Source of the DNA: Erythroxylum novogranatense
Lineage: Eukaryota; Streptophyta; Magnoliopsida; Malpighiales; Erythroxylaceae
NCBI GenBank assembly: GCA_029891385.1
Contig: CM057231.1
Location: 65,455,103 to 65,519,102 of the forward strand
Length of the DNA: 64,000 nucleotides
Direction of reading: 5' to 3'
The position numbers and the translations under genes are program-made. Under the pieces are notes generated by a model that did no database searches, was not told the DNA's origin, and was given only the letters and a program-made list of their open reading frames with translations. Positions 1 through 9,992 of the stretch are shown here, in pieces. Each line of letters opens with the position of its first letter. The first letter of the stretch is position 1.

Positions 1-139
1 TCATTGTTATAATAAATTACTTTCACTTCGTGAGCTTTACATCTTTCTGAAGAAGCATGACATTGGTGGAAGGGTTGACTTCTGCGAGATTGATTATTTC
101 TGGATTAAGTCAAGTTTGTGTTTTTTGTTCGGGCAGAGA

Positions 140-290
140 CATCGCGACGTATTTTAATTCATACGTCGCGACGTGCCTCGTTTTTCTTTAATTTCTACGT
201 CGTGACGTATTTTCATTTATACGTCGCGATGTATCTCATTTCTTTTGGCACTTACGTCGTGACGTGGCACATTCTGACACCGCGACGTCC
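140..290. repeat. CGTCGCGACG palindrome array, copy 1 (TE-A)
   Basis: Five or six near-copies of acgtcgcgacgt lie about 20-35 bp apart in T-rich spacer. Variants are cgtcgtgacg, cgtcgcgatg and ccgcgacgtc. Most differ from the palindrome by single C-to-T or G-to-A changes at CpG, as expected from methylated-cytosine deamination. It lies upstream of the TE-A ORF. Bases 291-596 are C/T-rich non-coding sequence with no feature I can name. Confidence 0.8.
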
Positions 291-596
291 ATCGTTTGAA
301 ATACCTTTGTTACCCCTTCTGTCCTGCGGTCTCTTAGTTTTTCCGGAGCCCTTTTTGTCTTTTCACCTTGTGACCGTCCACCTCCTTTCGCTGTCTCTTC
401 TTCATCTCTTTCCCTTCATATTTTTTTCTATTTCTGCCGGTCCCGCTCTCAATTTCTCTCTACTCTCTCCGTTGTTCAACTGTGCCTGCCGTCTCCGCCA
501 TCCCCATCTTTATGTTTTAGACTTCTGTAAGTGTTCCATTGCTCCTCATTTTCCTGTTTTTTCGTCTTCTTTGTTAGTAGTTTCGAGTTAGGGTTC

Positions 597-750
597 TCGC
601 GACGAGCGTTGCTCGTCGCAATGCGTCTGGAGAAAATCGCCATACGTCGCGACGAACGCTTTGCCTCGTCGCGGCGTACGAAGTACCCTATCTCGTCGCG
701 ACATCTGGTCGAGGATTTTGCCTCGCCGCGGCATCTGCCCACACGTCGCG
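597..750. repeat. CGTCGCGACG palindrome array, copy 2 (TE-A)
   Basis: A second cluster of the same core (cgcgacgagcg, cgtcgcgacgaacg, cgtcgcggcgtac, cgtcgcgacatc, cgccgcggcatc, cgtcgcgacgagg) lies just before the TE-A ORF. It is strongly CpG-rich against an AT-rich background. A splice-acceptor-like tract (tttttgtgtgcag) follows at about 803-815, next to the ORF's ATG at 820. Confidence 0.8.
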
Positions 751-819
751 ACGAGGTAGCTGATTTTTGCTTAACTCTTTATTGAATTTTCTGTTTTGTT
801 TCTTTTTGTGTGCAGGATA

Positions 820-2142
820 ATGCCTCGGACAAAGAATGTTAGCAGGGTCGACCGTCCCCAATCTCCTTCGCATGTTCTCCCCTTCCCCTCCAACTCGCTC
901 GACGAGTTTTATTCTGATCCTTCCGTTTCCCCTCACTCTGTTGCTTCCTCATCTTCTTTGGGGGTGTTCTCTGCTCATTCTCCTTCCCCTCAACCATCAC
1001 ATTCTTCGCGCCACCAACCTTCTCCTACTCATTCCTCTTCCCTTCCGGTTGATCCGGAGTATGTTGCACTGGCCACCAAAATTGAGGCCAGAACCATACT
1101 CAAGGAAAAACCCTTTCCTTTAACCCCCCACGACAAGACCTTCATCCACTAACTGTTTCAACTAAACCTCTCAAACCTAGCCCAACCCCGCACCTCCGGG
1201 AACCTCACCTTCGTCCGTTAGTTCTATACCCAGTCCCGTTACTCAGGCACCTTCGGCATTGAGTTTCGTGGTGTTACCGTTCCCCGTGCTTTTGCTGTCG
1301 TCTCTATTAGGGAACATTATCATCTTCCCCCTACCCCCCGTTGCCACTACTCGGAGCTCATCCATGAGTACCCGTGGGCTGATGTTCTTCGTACCCTCCG
1401 TCCTGAGGGTACCGAATGGTATCAACCCAGGGGGGCTCAGCGTTATATCCGCCGTGCTGACCTTCGCTCCGAAGCTCGTCCGTGGCTTCATTTTATCTGT
1501 AACAACATCCTCCCCACCTCCCACCTAGCCATGGTTCCCAAGGAGCAGGCTCTTTACATCTACCTATTGATGGTCGGTTGGCCCGTCGACCTCGCTCTAG
1601 CCATCACCTCCACCCTTCATCAATGCACCCTCTCCACCAACATCAATCATTCCCTCATATTTCCCCATCTCATCACTGACATGTTTCGAGCCTATCGGGT
1701 TCTGAAACATCCGACCGATCTTACTTTCGAGCCTGCTCTTACTTTTAAATACATTCGTCTCCGCCAACCTTGTCGCCTACCCACCCCACCTGTCCCTTCC
1801 CCACCTTCTTCTCCCTCCCCTACCCCTGTTCCTTCTTCCCCTCTTCCCCCGGCTCCTACTCCCTCTATTCTTTTCCCTCCATCCGAGGCTCCACCTCGCG
1901 ACCTTATCCGTCCACCACCTTCCTCTTCCACCCCTCCTGACTCGGTCGCCCTTCTTCGCGACGACTTACGATGCATCGAGGCATAGATGGTAGCTGACCG
2001 CCAGTTTTATCATTCGATGTTCACACTGATTGCGGATCGCCTACAGTTGCCCATCCCTCCTGCACTCCGGGATTCTTCAGCTAGCCCTAGCACTTCTCAG
2101 GCTGCCCCTTCGGACCCGCCGGGTGATGATCCTTCGACTTAA
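820..2142 (+). pseudogene. TE-A ORF resembling putative plant transposon protein, with in-frame stops
   Basis: One reading frame is followed from ATG 820 to TAA 2140-2142, broken by TAA 1150, TAG 1219 and TAG 1984, with no frameshift needed. The N-terminus is Ser/Pro-rich. A middle region of about 180 codons (from about 1225 to 1760) has the hallmarks of the plant retroelement domain I know as PF20167 (recalled, not searched): RAFAVVSIREHYHLPP, then a P-W-x-H-F-I-C-N-N-I-L-P stretch, then EQALYIYLL followed by PVDLA. The C-terminus (1780-1975) is very Pro/Ser-rich and a short tail follows the last stop. ATG 820 is chosen because it follows a splice-acceptor-like tract. The function of this family is unknown; a gag-like or envelope-like accessory role is only suggested. 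The stops indicate a dead copy. Confidence 0.7.
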
Positions 2143-2327
2143 TTTTGTCTTTTAGTTCTTTTCTTTTCTTGTATTTCTTTTCTTATGTTGTCTTTTATTT
2201 CTGTATTTAGTTTATTCCTTCTGTTGTCCTTTTGTACTTGACTTATTCCATTTAATGATCAATCTTTCATTCTGTCTTCCTTCTTTTTGTGCCTTGTGCT
2301 TCTTATCTTTTCCTTCATCTACATTTT

Positions 2328-2366
2328 CATTGAGGACAATGTGTGTTTTAAGTGTGGGGGAGTTGT
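2328..2366 (+). other. Polypurine-tract-like sequence downstream of the TE-A ORF
   Basis: The sequence tgaggacaatgtgtgttt leads into aagtgtgggggag. The latter nearly matches the tract (aagtgtgggggaattt) that primes the 3' LTR at 7752. It lies 5.4 kb upstream of that LTR, so it may be an internal duplicate tract or the relic of an older LTR boundary. Bases 2143-2327 are T-rich non-coding sequence. Confidence 0.5.
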
Positions 2367-2489
2367 TTCCCCATTTATCCTCCATAGTGCATGACTGTTG
2401 ACACTGTGATTATGAATCGTTGGCCAATTGGTGCATTCTGTCGATTAACTTGGTGCATTTTACATCTTTCTGTCATTCTGCATTTCTTC

Positions 2490-2622
2490 GCCGCGACGAG
2501 TGATCACACGTCACGGCAAAGCTATTCTTCCGAGTGTGTATACGTCGTGATGTCACCCATTTTATACGTCGCGACATCCGTACATTACGACGTCTGCCTC
2601 AGCACGCCGCGACGTCACATGT
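2490..2622. repeat. CGTCGCGACG palindrome array, copy 3 (TE-A)
   Basis: Copies cgccgcgacgag, cgtcacggc, cgtcgtgatgtc, cgtcgcgacatc, acgacgtc and cgccgcgacgtc lie in a 130-bp stretch downstream of the ORF. Together with copies 1 and 2 the array brackets the ORF on both sides. The decay pattern is again mostly CpG to TpG/CpA. Confidence 0.8.
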
Positions 2623-3403
2623 ATGCATGAATGACTTATGCTTCATTTTTCCATTTTTCTATTCAATCAAACATTTTCTGCACTGGATTTTTGTGGCTGT
2701 TATCTTCAAAGTTTTTAATAGTTTCAAAATGATGCTTGATGTTTTTGAAAACACCTCCCATTCTTTTAATAATAGTTGGAATTGGGAAAAATTTTGCTCT
2801 TCATGTTTTCAAAACACAGTGAATGGAGGCATGTTAATAAAGAGGCATTTTAAGTTTTTGAGGCTTAAGATTGTTCATATAGATAATACCCTTGTTGGAA
2901 GGATATTTGAGCCAAAATTTTCTTTTATCTTTGTGTGCATCTGCTTATTTCATTCTCCTCTAGAACTTCTTTTAATTCTTACTTGAAGCTTAATGGACTG
3001 GATTTTTGTTGATATGATAGAGGCGTTTCTTCCTCAACCCATTTTCCTAAACACAGTCCCTTACATAGTTATCCTTTGCTAACCCGTTGAGCCTTCTTGT
3101 TATGAGCATTTGCATTCATATTTTTACGTGTCATTAGTTATTTTGCTAAAAAAAAGTTCCAAAAAGGGGACAGAAGTGTTTTTCAAATAAATAAAAATAA
3201 AAAAAAGAGAAAGAAGAAAAGCAAGATCAATAACAATTTATGCAATATATATATTGCATAATATTTTTTTAATAAATAAATAAATAAATAAAAAATTTGC
3301 ATTCTGTTTATGCATACATTTAGTTTCAGAAAACTTTTGACACAGCTCTTTGTTCAATGCATGTGCTCATACTATTCTTTCTTTCTTTCACCTTATCCAT
3401 TCA
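2623..3403 (+). other. TE-A non-coding 3' interior with A-rich and (TAAA)n microsatellite
   Basis: No credible coding sequence is seen. An A-rich stretch lies at 3148-3230, and a TAAA microsatellite at about 3270-3292 follows an ATAT-rich segment. The sequence resumes at 7370 after solo LTR-1 and runs into the polypurine tract. The short frames here have no retroelement motif. Confidence 0.6.
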
Positions 3404-4173
3404 TTTAGTGTAGCACCCCCTCACCGCAGGGCACACATTGGGACGCCCGTGGGTCGTTCCGACGCATATCCCACGATAAGGAAGTGCTACTACGAAAATA
3501 ATCTCTAAACACTCGCATGGCATCAATACACTAAATTCCACAATATGAAATTCACTGAAATTTAAAACCATAATAATCATTCATTTATAACATCAATCCC
3601 AAAATATAGACCGATCTATCGGTTCCTACAAAGCTAAATACATCTCAAAAGGGAAACTGATATAAACGTCTATACTAAGTCATCCCAAAACAATGTTCCC
3701 AAAAGAAGTCACCCCAGCTGACCGACCTATGATCCATCGCTGTCCTTGATCACGAACACTCACTGCCGAAACGTCTATCCCGGGAGCTAGAGTCCTACCG
3801 ACGCTGTCCTGAAAAATATATTGCAATGTTGGGTGAGTTTGCGAACTCAATGAGAAACCATCATTGATGGTTCATCCAACACATGCATATACATATACTA
3901 TACCTCAAATTACACTTTAACGCTTTATAAACACTATTCACAATTTACACATTATATTATATCACACGCAATATCACAATGCGCACTTTATACTGTCACA
4001 TAATTCTCACATTACACTTCACAATTTACACAATTACAATATCACATATCAATCCACATTTTTCGTATGTCACTCGCATTCTCCATCACACTATACACTC
4101 AGATGCATATGTATGCAAAGTCTCTTGTTATGACATTGTTGTGACTGAGCATTTATATTCACATTTTTGGCAA

Positions 4174-4310
4174 GTAGGAGAGCCCTCAGGGTATGCACTA
4201 CTGCCCACTCACTTTAGGGATAGGAGAGCCCTCTGGGTATGCACTATTCCTTTTCACAATGATCACAATTTAGGCAAATAGGAGAGCCCTCTGGGTATGC
4301 ACTACTGCCG
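4174..4310. repeat. Three direct repeats (aggagagccctctgggtatgc) in solo LTR-1
   Basis: The phrase aggagagccctctgggtatg recurs at about 4176, 4222 and 4279 with one or two differences, about 46-57 bp apart. Next to it (4339-4353) lies the small inverted repeat GAGCT-CAA-AGCTC. Solo LTR-2 and LTR-3 have related GAGCT..AGCTC hairpins at the corresponding place. Confidence 0.75.
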
Positions 4311-5339
4311 ATTTGGCTCTAGGCCCTCTCACTGATAATCGAGCTCAAAGCTCTGAATCACTGTGCTCTAGTCACAACGGTAAATTTTACCGCTCATATC
4401 ATGCTAGGCATGCGCTCACACTTACACAGTCACTAGCACATTTATCTCACTTCACTCACTTGTCACAATCAGAGCTCTTATTCACAATTATATACACTGA
4501 TTCTCATTCACATGAATTCACATTTATGTAGATCACACTTGGTACAATCACTAACACTTATCGCATTTAGCTCATTCACTTCACATGTATATCACTCACC
4601 TTTACACTTAATTTATACATATTCACAGCACATATAATCACTTAAAAGCTGAGGAACCAACTAGGTTACTCACCTGTAACTTCCGAGCTACTGCCTGGAA
4701 GTCCCAGCAATATCCGTGGTCTGACGATCCAACGGAGCCTCTAAAACAATCAAACAATTTCTCATCACTAGGTGCTCAATTAAAGATATTCAATAATGCA
4801 CATGTCTTTAATTCAAACTTGTATGATGCATGTTCATGATTCTACCGGCACTAAACCCAATTCGGCTATCGCTCACTTTACAACCAAAATTCACTATTCA
4901 CTAGGTCAATAGCATTCCCTTTAATTCAATTTCACTCACTCAAACACTAATCATACTCCATTAGTTACAACGTAACTCTTTGGTCACATTAGAAACTATA
5001 ATGGACTCTCTTCGATACTTGCAATCCCGTAAATCAAAATTCAAACTCTCAATCTTTATCACAATGATAGACCTCTTTCTCTAGTTCATAACGAATCAAG
5101 TATCACCTTAATTGGAATACCATAGACCAAGATATCATCACATCAACGAAACATGTTCAAGAAAACATCTAGTTCATGTTCCTCCAAAGAATACCCTTAC
5201 TTTGACTCACTTAATCATTTCCAATTTAATACTAAAACCCATAAATTATTTGTGGAGAGATTAAGAAATGTGTTAGGAATCCAATGCTTCAAGAATCAGG
5301 TCATTTGGAGTTTTATAACTCACGTTATCCTCAAAACAC

Positions 5340-6445
5340 TGATCTATGCACAGACTGTTTTCCTTCCGTCTGATTTTTGCTTCAGCTGGTTTTCGCTTCA
5401 GCTAATTTTTGCTTCAGCTGATTTTTGCTTCAGCTGATTTTTGCTTCAGCTGATTTTTGCTTCAGCTGGTTTTTCCTTCAGCTGGTTTTCGCTTCAGCTG
5501 GTTTTCGCTTCAGCTGATTTTTCCTTCCTTCTGATTTTTGCTTCAGCTGATTTTTTTTCTGCCCAGAACATGTCCACTTATATAGATCATATCTTTTGAC
5601 TCCGATATCCAAATTGGACAAACTTGACATCTATCTCATAGAGAAAAGAAAGATCTACAACTTTCAAGAAGGAAATTGTGTCTAAATCTATCGATATCAC
5701 GTCCATATCATCTGTTTTTGCTTCAGCTGATTTTCCTTCAGCTGATTTTCGCTTCAGCTGATTTTCCTTTCAGCTGGTTTTTGCTTCAGAACATGTCCAC
5801 TTATATAGATCATATCTTTTGACTCCAATATCCAAATTGGACAAAATTGACATCTATCTCATAGAGAAAAGAAATATCTACAACTTTCAAGAAGGAAATT
5901 TTGTCTAAATCTATCGATATCACGTCCATATCGTCTGCTTTTGCTTCAGCTGATTTTCCTTCAGCTGATTTTCGCTTCAGCTGATTTTCCTTTCAGCTGG
6001 TTTTCGCTTCAGAACATGTCCACTTATATAGATCATATATTTTGACTCTAATATCTAAATTGGACAAACTTGACATCTATCTCATAGAGAAAAGAAAGAT
6101 CTACAACTTTCAAGAAGGAAATTTTGTCTAAATCTATCGATATCACGTCCATATCGTCTGCTTTTGCTTCACTGATTTTCCTTCACTGATTTTTGCTTCA
6201 CTGATTTTCCTTTCAGCTGGTTTTCGCTTCAGAACATGTCCACTTATATAGATCATATCTTTTGACTCAATATCCAAATTGGACAAACTTGACATCTATC
6301 TCATAGAGAAAAGAAAGATCTACAACTTTCAAGAAGGAAATTTTGTCTAAATCTATCGATATCACGTCCATATCGTCTGCTTTTGCTTCAGCTGATTTTC
6401 CTTCAGTGATTTTCGCTTCACTGATTTTTCTTTCCAGGACATATC
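5340..6445. repeat. About 222-bp tandem repeat with CAGCTG arrays in solo LTR-1
   Basis: A run of ttttgcttcagctgattt units occupies 5360-5560. Then four copies of a longer unit follow, each starting acatgtccacttatatag (5568, 5791, 6014, 6234; periods 223, 223 and 220 bp). Each unit carries a conserved box (catatcttttgactcc..ccaaattggacaaacttga) and ends in its own short CAGCTG array. The later units lose the palindrome (cactga in place of cagctga), so the array is degrading in its last copies. Confidence 0.9.
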
Positions 6446-6617
6446 ACCGAACACTAAAAGTTTTCTCAACCACTCATTTAACACTATAACAGAATTTATT
6501 CCTCCCCAACTACCCAGGATTTATGAACAAACACATGAAATACATCTTTCCATGAAAACGACAGAAATCTCTCAACTTTATTTCATAAATCTCTAACAGC
6601 AAGGGGGTTTCTCTAAC

Positions 6618-6624
6618 ACTTACC
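6618..6624 (-). promoter_or_regulatory. Splice-donor consensus inside solo LTR-1
   Basis: On the minus strand the sequence reads CAACAG|GTAAGT. Equivalent donors appear in LTR-2, -3, -4, -5 and the truncated LTR-6, each a few hundred bases or less downstream of the presumed promoter. This supports a leader intron beginning within the LTR. Whether it is used is not known. Confidence 0.5.
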
Positions 6625-7369
6625 TGTTGAGAACTCAAACAGATCTTCAAGCTCCAAACTCCACACGAAAAGATCAGCTTATGGATTCTCCTTAGAGTCG
6701 ACAACACCAAAGGTAGAGAAAGGTTGGTGAAAGAAAGAAAGAACACCAAAGTCCCTTAGAAGATAATTTGGGTAGGAAAGCTCTATGTCTCCGAGAGAAA
6801 AGTTTTTTTTTGGAAGAAAATGAATAAAGAAGGCTTGGACAAGACTTAACCCATCAGCCCTCAAGGAATAGTGACCACCTACTCTAGCTAGGTACAAAGT
6901 CCAAGTACACATGTCACTTTCTTAATGAATAAACTATAACTTAGTTACTTTTGAACTAACTCCATTTAGTTCTCCCCTTTCCAATATAACCAAACTATCT
7001 CCAACACTTCATTGAATTAATTCTTGCTCCCAACTATAAATATATCTTCCAATACACCATAAATTTACCAGCATATACAAATACAATAATTTCACCAAAA
7101 TTCATAATCGCAAGATTTCATTAACCCAATTATTTCAACATTTTAAATAATCACAATTCACAAAATCATCTCAATTTCACTTTTCCAAACACAATCACTA
7201 TCAAATGCCGGAACAATCATGAATACATGTCACTATGTATATGCATGTGCAAAATGATCTATCTCTCTAAAATCAGAGGCCACAAAACACTCGATCACAA
7301 ATTAAGCACTAACAACTCTACACTCATAACACGATGCTCATCGCATCGGTAACGGGATGCTACATTTAG

Positions 7370-7751
7370 CCTACCATATATTACAACCCTCAAAGTCCTC
7401 TTGATCTTTAAAATGATAGTTCTTGTGGTGGAGAAATAGAATTGACACAAGCCTATGGTAGGAGATGGATTAAGCAGACTAAGAGCAACAATATTCCTAG
7501 ACACAAGTGAGATGAGCATATACACTATATCCCGAGTGATTCTCTTTTGTTCAATCTCTTGTGCTTGAATTCTTTCAATGTTTTTTTTATTAGGACTCTT
7601 TCACTTTTCTGTGGTTGATTTCTGAGGAAATGAATTGAGTTAATTTCCTTTTATTGTTTTGAGCATGGCAGATATTTTCTTTCACTCTTGTATTCTTTTT
7701 TACTCTTGTAAACTTTGTCTAGGAGTACAAAGGTCTAAGTGTGGGGGAATT
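7370..7751 (+). other. TE-A 3' interior and polypurine tract
   Basis: This is the continuation of TE-A after solo LTR-1, non-coding, ending in ctaagtgtgggggaattt (7734-7751). A G-rich tract directly before a TG start is the usual plus-strand primer site of an LTR retroelement. Confidence 0.65.
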
Positions 7752-9190
7752 TGATTGAGCCAAGTTTACATTATAAATTGGCTGCATTTTCATAGCTGCT
7801 TATGCATTCGTTGACTCCTAATTGATGATTTTTGTGCTTAAATTGGTTCCTCATACCGATCTCTTTAAATTCACAATTTATCAGTAAATTGTCATGATTT
7901 GATACTACTTTCTTTATAATTTTCATGAGGACAATTGTTACTGCAAATTGTTATTTTTATTGCAGGAGCAAAGGAGTCAACACATTAGGAAGTCAACAGT
8001 CATGAGGTCAATCCGCACGTCGCGACGAATATCAATCTATACGTCGCGACGTATGATAATCCGCACGACGCGACAAGCAGGCAACTCCACACGTCGCTAC
8101 GAATTTTTATTTATACGTCGCGACGTACGAGCGGATATCCGATCTTAAATGGAAAGTTTGTCGCACTGCTCTAACCCAACTCGCACCCACCATATAAAAA
8201 CCTTGCTATTTTTAGGTCAAAGCAGACTGGATACTCGGAGACTGGGGGAATACGCACATACTGAAATAGATATCTGGAGGCAGTAGAGAGACGAAAACTT
8301 ACTCCATCATCATCTTCACGTTTTCATCATCGTTAACTATCTCCATCAAAATCGCCACCGTCACTATCTTCTGCCAACATGAGTATTGCTCAATCTCCAG
8401 TAGTTGAGGAACAGACCAGAGCCATGCATAGCTAAGCCACATTTCCTCTTGAAGATGTAACAATGGCTTGAGTTCACAGAAGCTTCAAAGGGGAGTAATC
8501 ATATAGTGTCTGAAGTTTAGTTATACTTGTGTAGACTATAAGTTAGAGGTTGCATCTGTATAGATAGATTAGCATTGTTATAGTTTAACCGTGTGCTGAA
8601 CACTATGTTGGGATTTGGACAAAGTGATTTGTAGAATGTTTGATGCTTAATATATGAAGTTTCATATATGTCGTTGGATATTGCATTTACTGTCTTCATC
8701 TACCTACCTGTGTTTGATTAAGATTGTCGTGTTTTTATCCAATTGACTGATTGCATTTACTTGTCCATTCTCACACTAAGGTTTTTAACAAGGATTTAAA
8801 TGATGGAGTTCATTAGTTAAATCTTTGGACCTAAAGAGTCCTTTAGGGTTGATTTTTCGAAACTTAGTGGATTCTACACCTAAAAATCATTTTTGGACCG
8901 TGATAGTCTGCGCCCATTTTCAAGAGGATTTTATCAATTTGATTTCTATCTGATTTTTGTTAATTGCATTATTTCCAAAATTCCAAAAATATTCTTTTAT
9001 ACTTTTTATCCAATTTTGATTACTTCATCAGTTTTGACAAAAATACCAAACCCCCATTTTATCAACTTGATTGCAATTTTTGACATTTAGGCTAGTTTAG
9101 ACCTTTTTCACTTGGTTCCAATTAAGTGAGAAGACCCAAGAATTGCAACCTATACCGCAATCTTGGAATTTATTATATTTGACCGGTTTC
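7752..9190 (+). mobile_element. TE-A 3' LTR
   Basis: It starts TGATTGAGCC directly after the polypurine tract. A splice-acceptor-like tract (tttttattgcag) ends near 7964. A CGTCGCGACG array lies at 8017-8132 and a TATA box (TATAAAAA) at 8193-8200 in a suitable promoter position. The right boundary is not defined: no clean CA end with a TSD was found, and about 9190 is an estimate. The frames within are short and without motifs. Confidence 0.55.
8017..8132. repeat. CGTCGCGACG palindrome array, copy 4, just upstream of the LTR TATA box
   Basis: Copies are acgtcgcgacga, acgtcgcgacgt, acgacgcgaca, acgtcgctacg and acgtcgcgacgt, spaced about 20-26 bp. The array ends about 60 bp before TATAAAAA (8193), in the usual enhancer position of the LTR. 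The same motif therefore occurs in the interior and in the LTR of one element. Confidence 0.85.
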
Positions 9191-9992
9191 CAAGGATCGA
9201 TCGTAAGATCGAATCGACAGAGCCGCGATCACCTGGTTTGTGACTGTAATATGAAAAGTGTCGATTCCACAAGGAGGAGGAGTAATCTAATCCTAAAATC
9301 TAAGGCCAGAAAACTATAAAATTGAAAATAAAAGATGCAACAGAAATTAATTACAAGAATTGAATTCAACCAATCAAATCATAAATTAAACATAAAAGTA
9401 TTAACTTGTAAGCAATAAATCAACCTAAGAAATTTACCAATTTATGAGAAAGGGGATTTTATTATTAATGCTAACCGAGCTGATTATGTGTCAATGGAGT
9501 GTCAATTCCAGACTATCCTAGGGCTAATTACTCTCTCTCAAGTTATAACCATTAAACCCTAAATTATAAACCCTAATTAGATTATAGAATTTGCAATCTC
9601 TAAATTCATAAATTATCCAAAACTCCCAATTAGATTTGAAGCACTCTAATGAACTATTGGAACATAACACATGATCTCTCTCCGCACAATTATCAATATG
9701 ATTTGTCACAATTCCTATTAAATCACTTAATGCTCATTAATCAAATTTAATTTTTTTTCATTTAGTTCACCCTCTTAATTTATTACAGAACTATGAAAAA
9801 ATATCAAATCATGACATTCATCTAATAAATACAATCGACTAAATTATCATTAAATCAAAATAAAATCCCAAAGGAGAGTTTAGAACATCATCAATATTCC
9901 AAATCATATCATCATACTATCTACATCAATTCTATACATAAATAAGGTCGAAACGAAAAGGAAATATGACTTGGAATAGATGATGGAAGGTA
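9191..9992. mobile_element. TE-C left fragment (probable LTR-like sequence, non-coding)
   Basis: This AT-rich sequence contains no recognisable protein. It is the flank into which Copia-1 inserted: AGGTA at 9988-9992 is repeated at 19619-19623. The phrase gatcgatcgtaagatcgaatcgacag at its start resembles a common plant retroelement border. Continuity with 19624-20085 is direct; continuity with 63870-64000 is inferred. Confidence 0.4.

Larger units (their letters stand above)
3409..7364 (-). mobile_element. Solo LTR-1 (Ty3/gypsy-like, 3956 bp) with TSD TTTAG
   Basis: The left end is TGTAGCACCCCC and the right end GGGATGCTACA, giving TG..CA ends with an inverted TGTAGCA motif. Both sides carry TTTAG (3404-3408, 7365-7369). 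No second LTR and no coding sequence lie between, so it is a solo LTR left by recombination. Orientation is inferred as minus: a consensus splice donor (minus GGTAAGT, 6618-6624) lies downstream of AT-rich promoter-like sequence near 6935, as in the related LTRs here. Length fits the long-LTR chromovirus class (Tekay/Del type, by memory). It contains three copies of a 26-bp repeat (4174-4310) and a 222-bp tandem repeat with CAGCTG arrays (5340-6440). Confidence 0.85.
1..9190 (+). mobile_element. TE-A: old LTR retroelement, interior plus 3' LTR, 5' end outside the window
   Basis: The interior runs from before the window to about 7751 and the 3' LTR begins at 7752 (TGATTGAGCC), right after a purine-rich tract (aagtgtgggggaattt). 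The interior carries one degenerate ORF (820-2142) resembling the domain catalogued as putative plant transposon protein, and no recognisable protease, integrase or reverse transcriptase. Solo LTR-1 (3409-7364) interrupts it; joining 3408 to 7370 restores a continuous flank. No 5' LTR is visible. The right edge of the 3' LTR near 9190 is estimated from loss of recognisable LTR character. It may be non-autonomous or a decayed Ty3/gypsy-type element; the lineage is not certain. Bases 1-139 hold nothing I recognise. Confidence 0.6.

Noticed and set aside
118..591. 157-codon Phe/Leu/Ser-rich plus frame at the left edge
   Set aside because: It runs over the CGTCGCGACG array and C/T-rich sequence, has no motif, and precedes a splice acceptor. 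Better explained as TE-A leader.
1692..1976. Gly/Glu/Arg-rich minus frame
   Set aside because: It is the complement of the Pro/Ser-rich tail of the TE-A ORF, which has recognisable family motifs on the plus strand.
2530..2986. 150-codon plus frame in TE-A
   Set aside because: It begins in the palindrome array and continues through AT-rich non-coding interior, with no domain or conservation evidence.
3409..7364. Reading LTR-1 as a DNA transposon because of its inverted end motif
   Set aside because: The 5-bp TSD, TG..CA ends, solo-LTR relatives and lack of longer terminal inverted repeats fit an LTR better.
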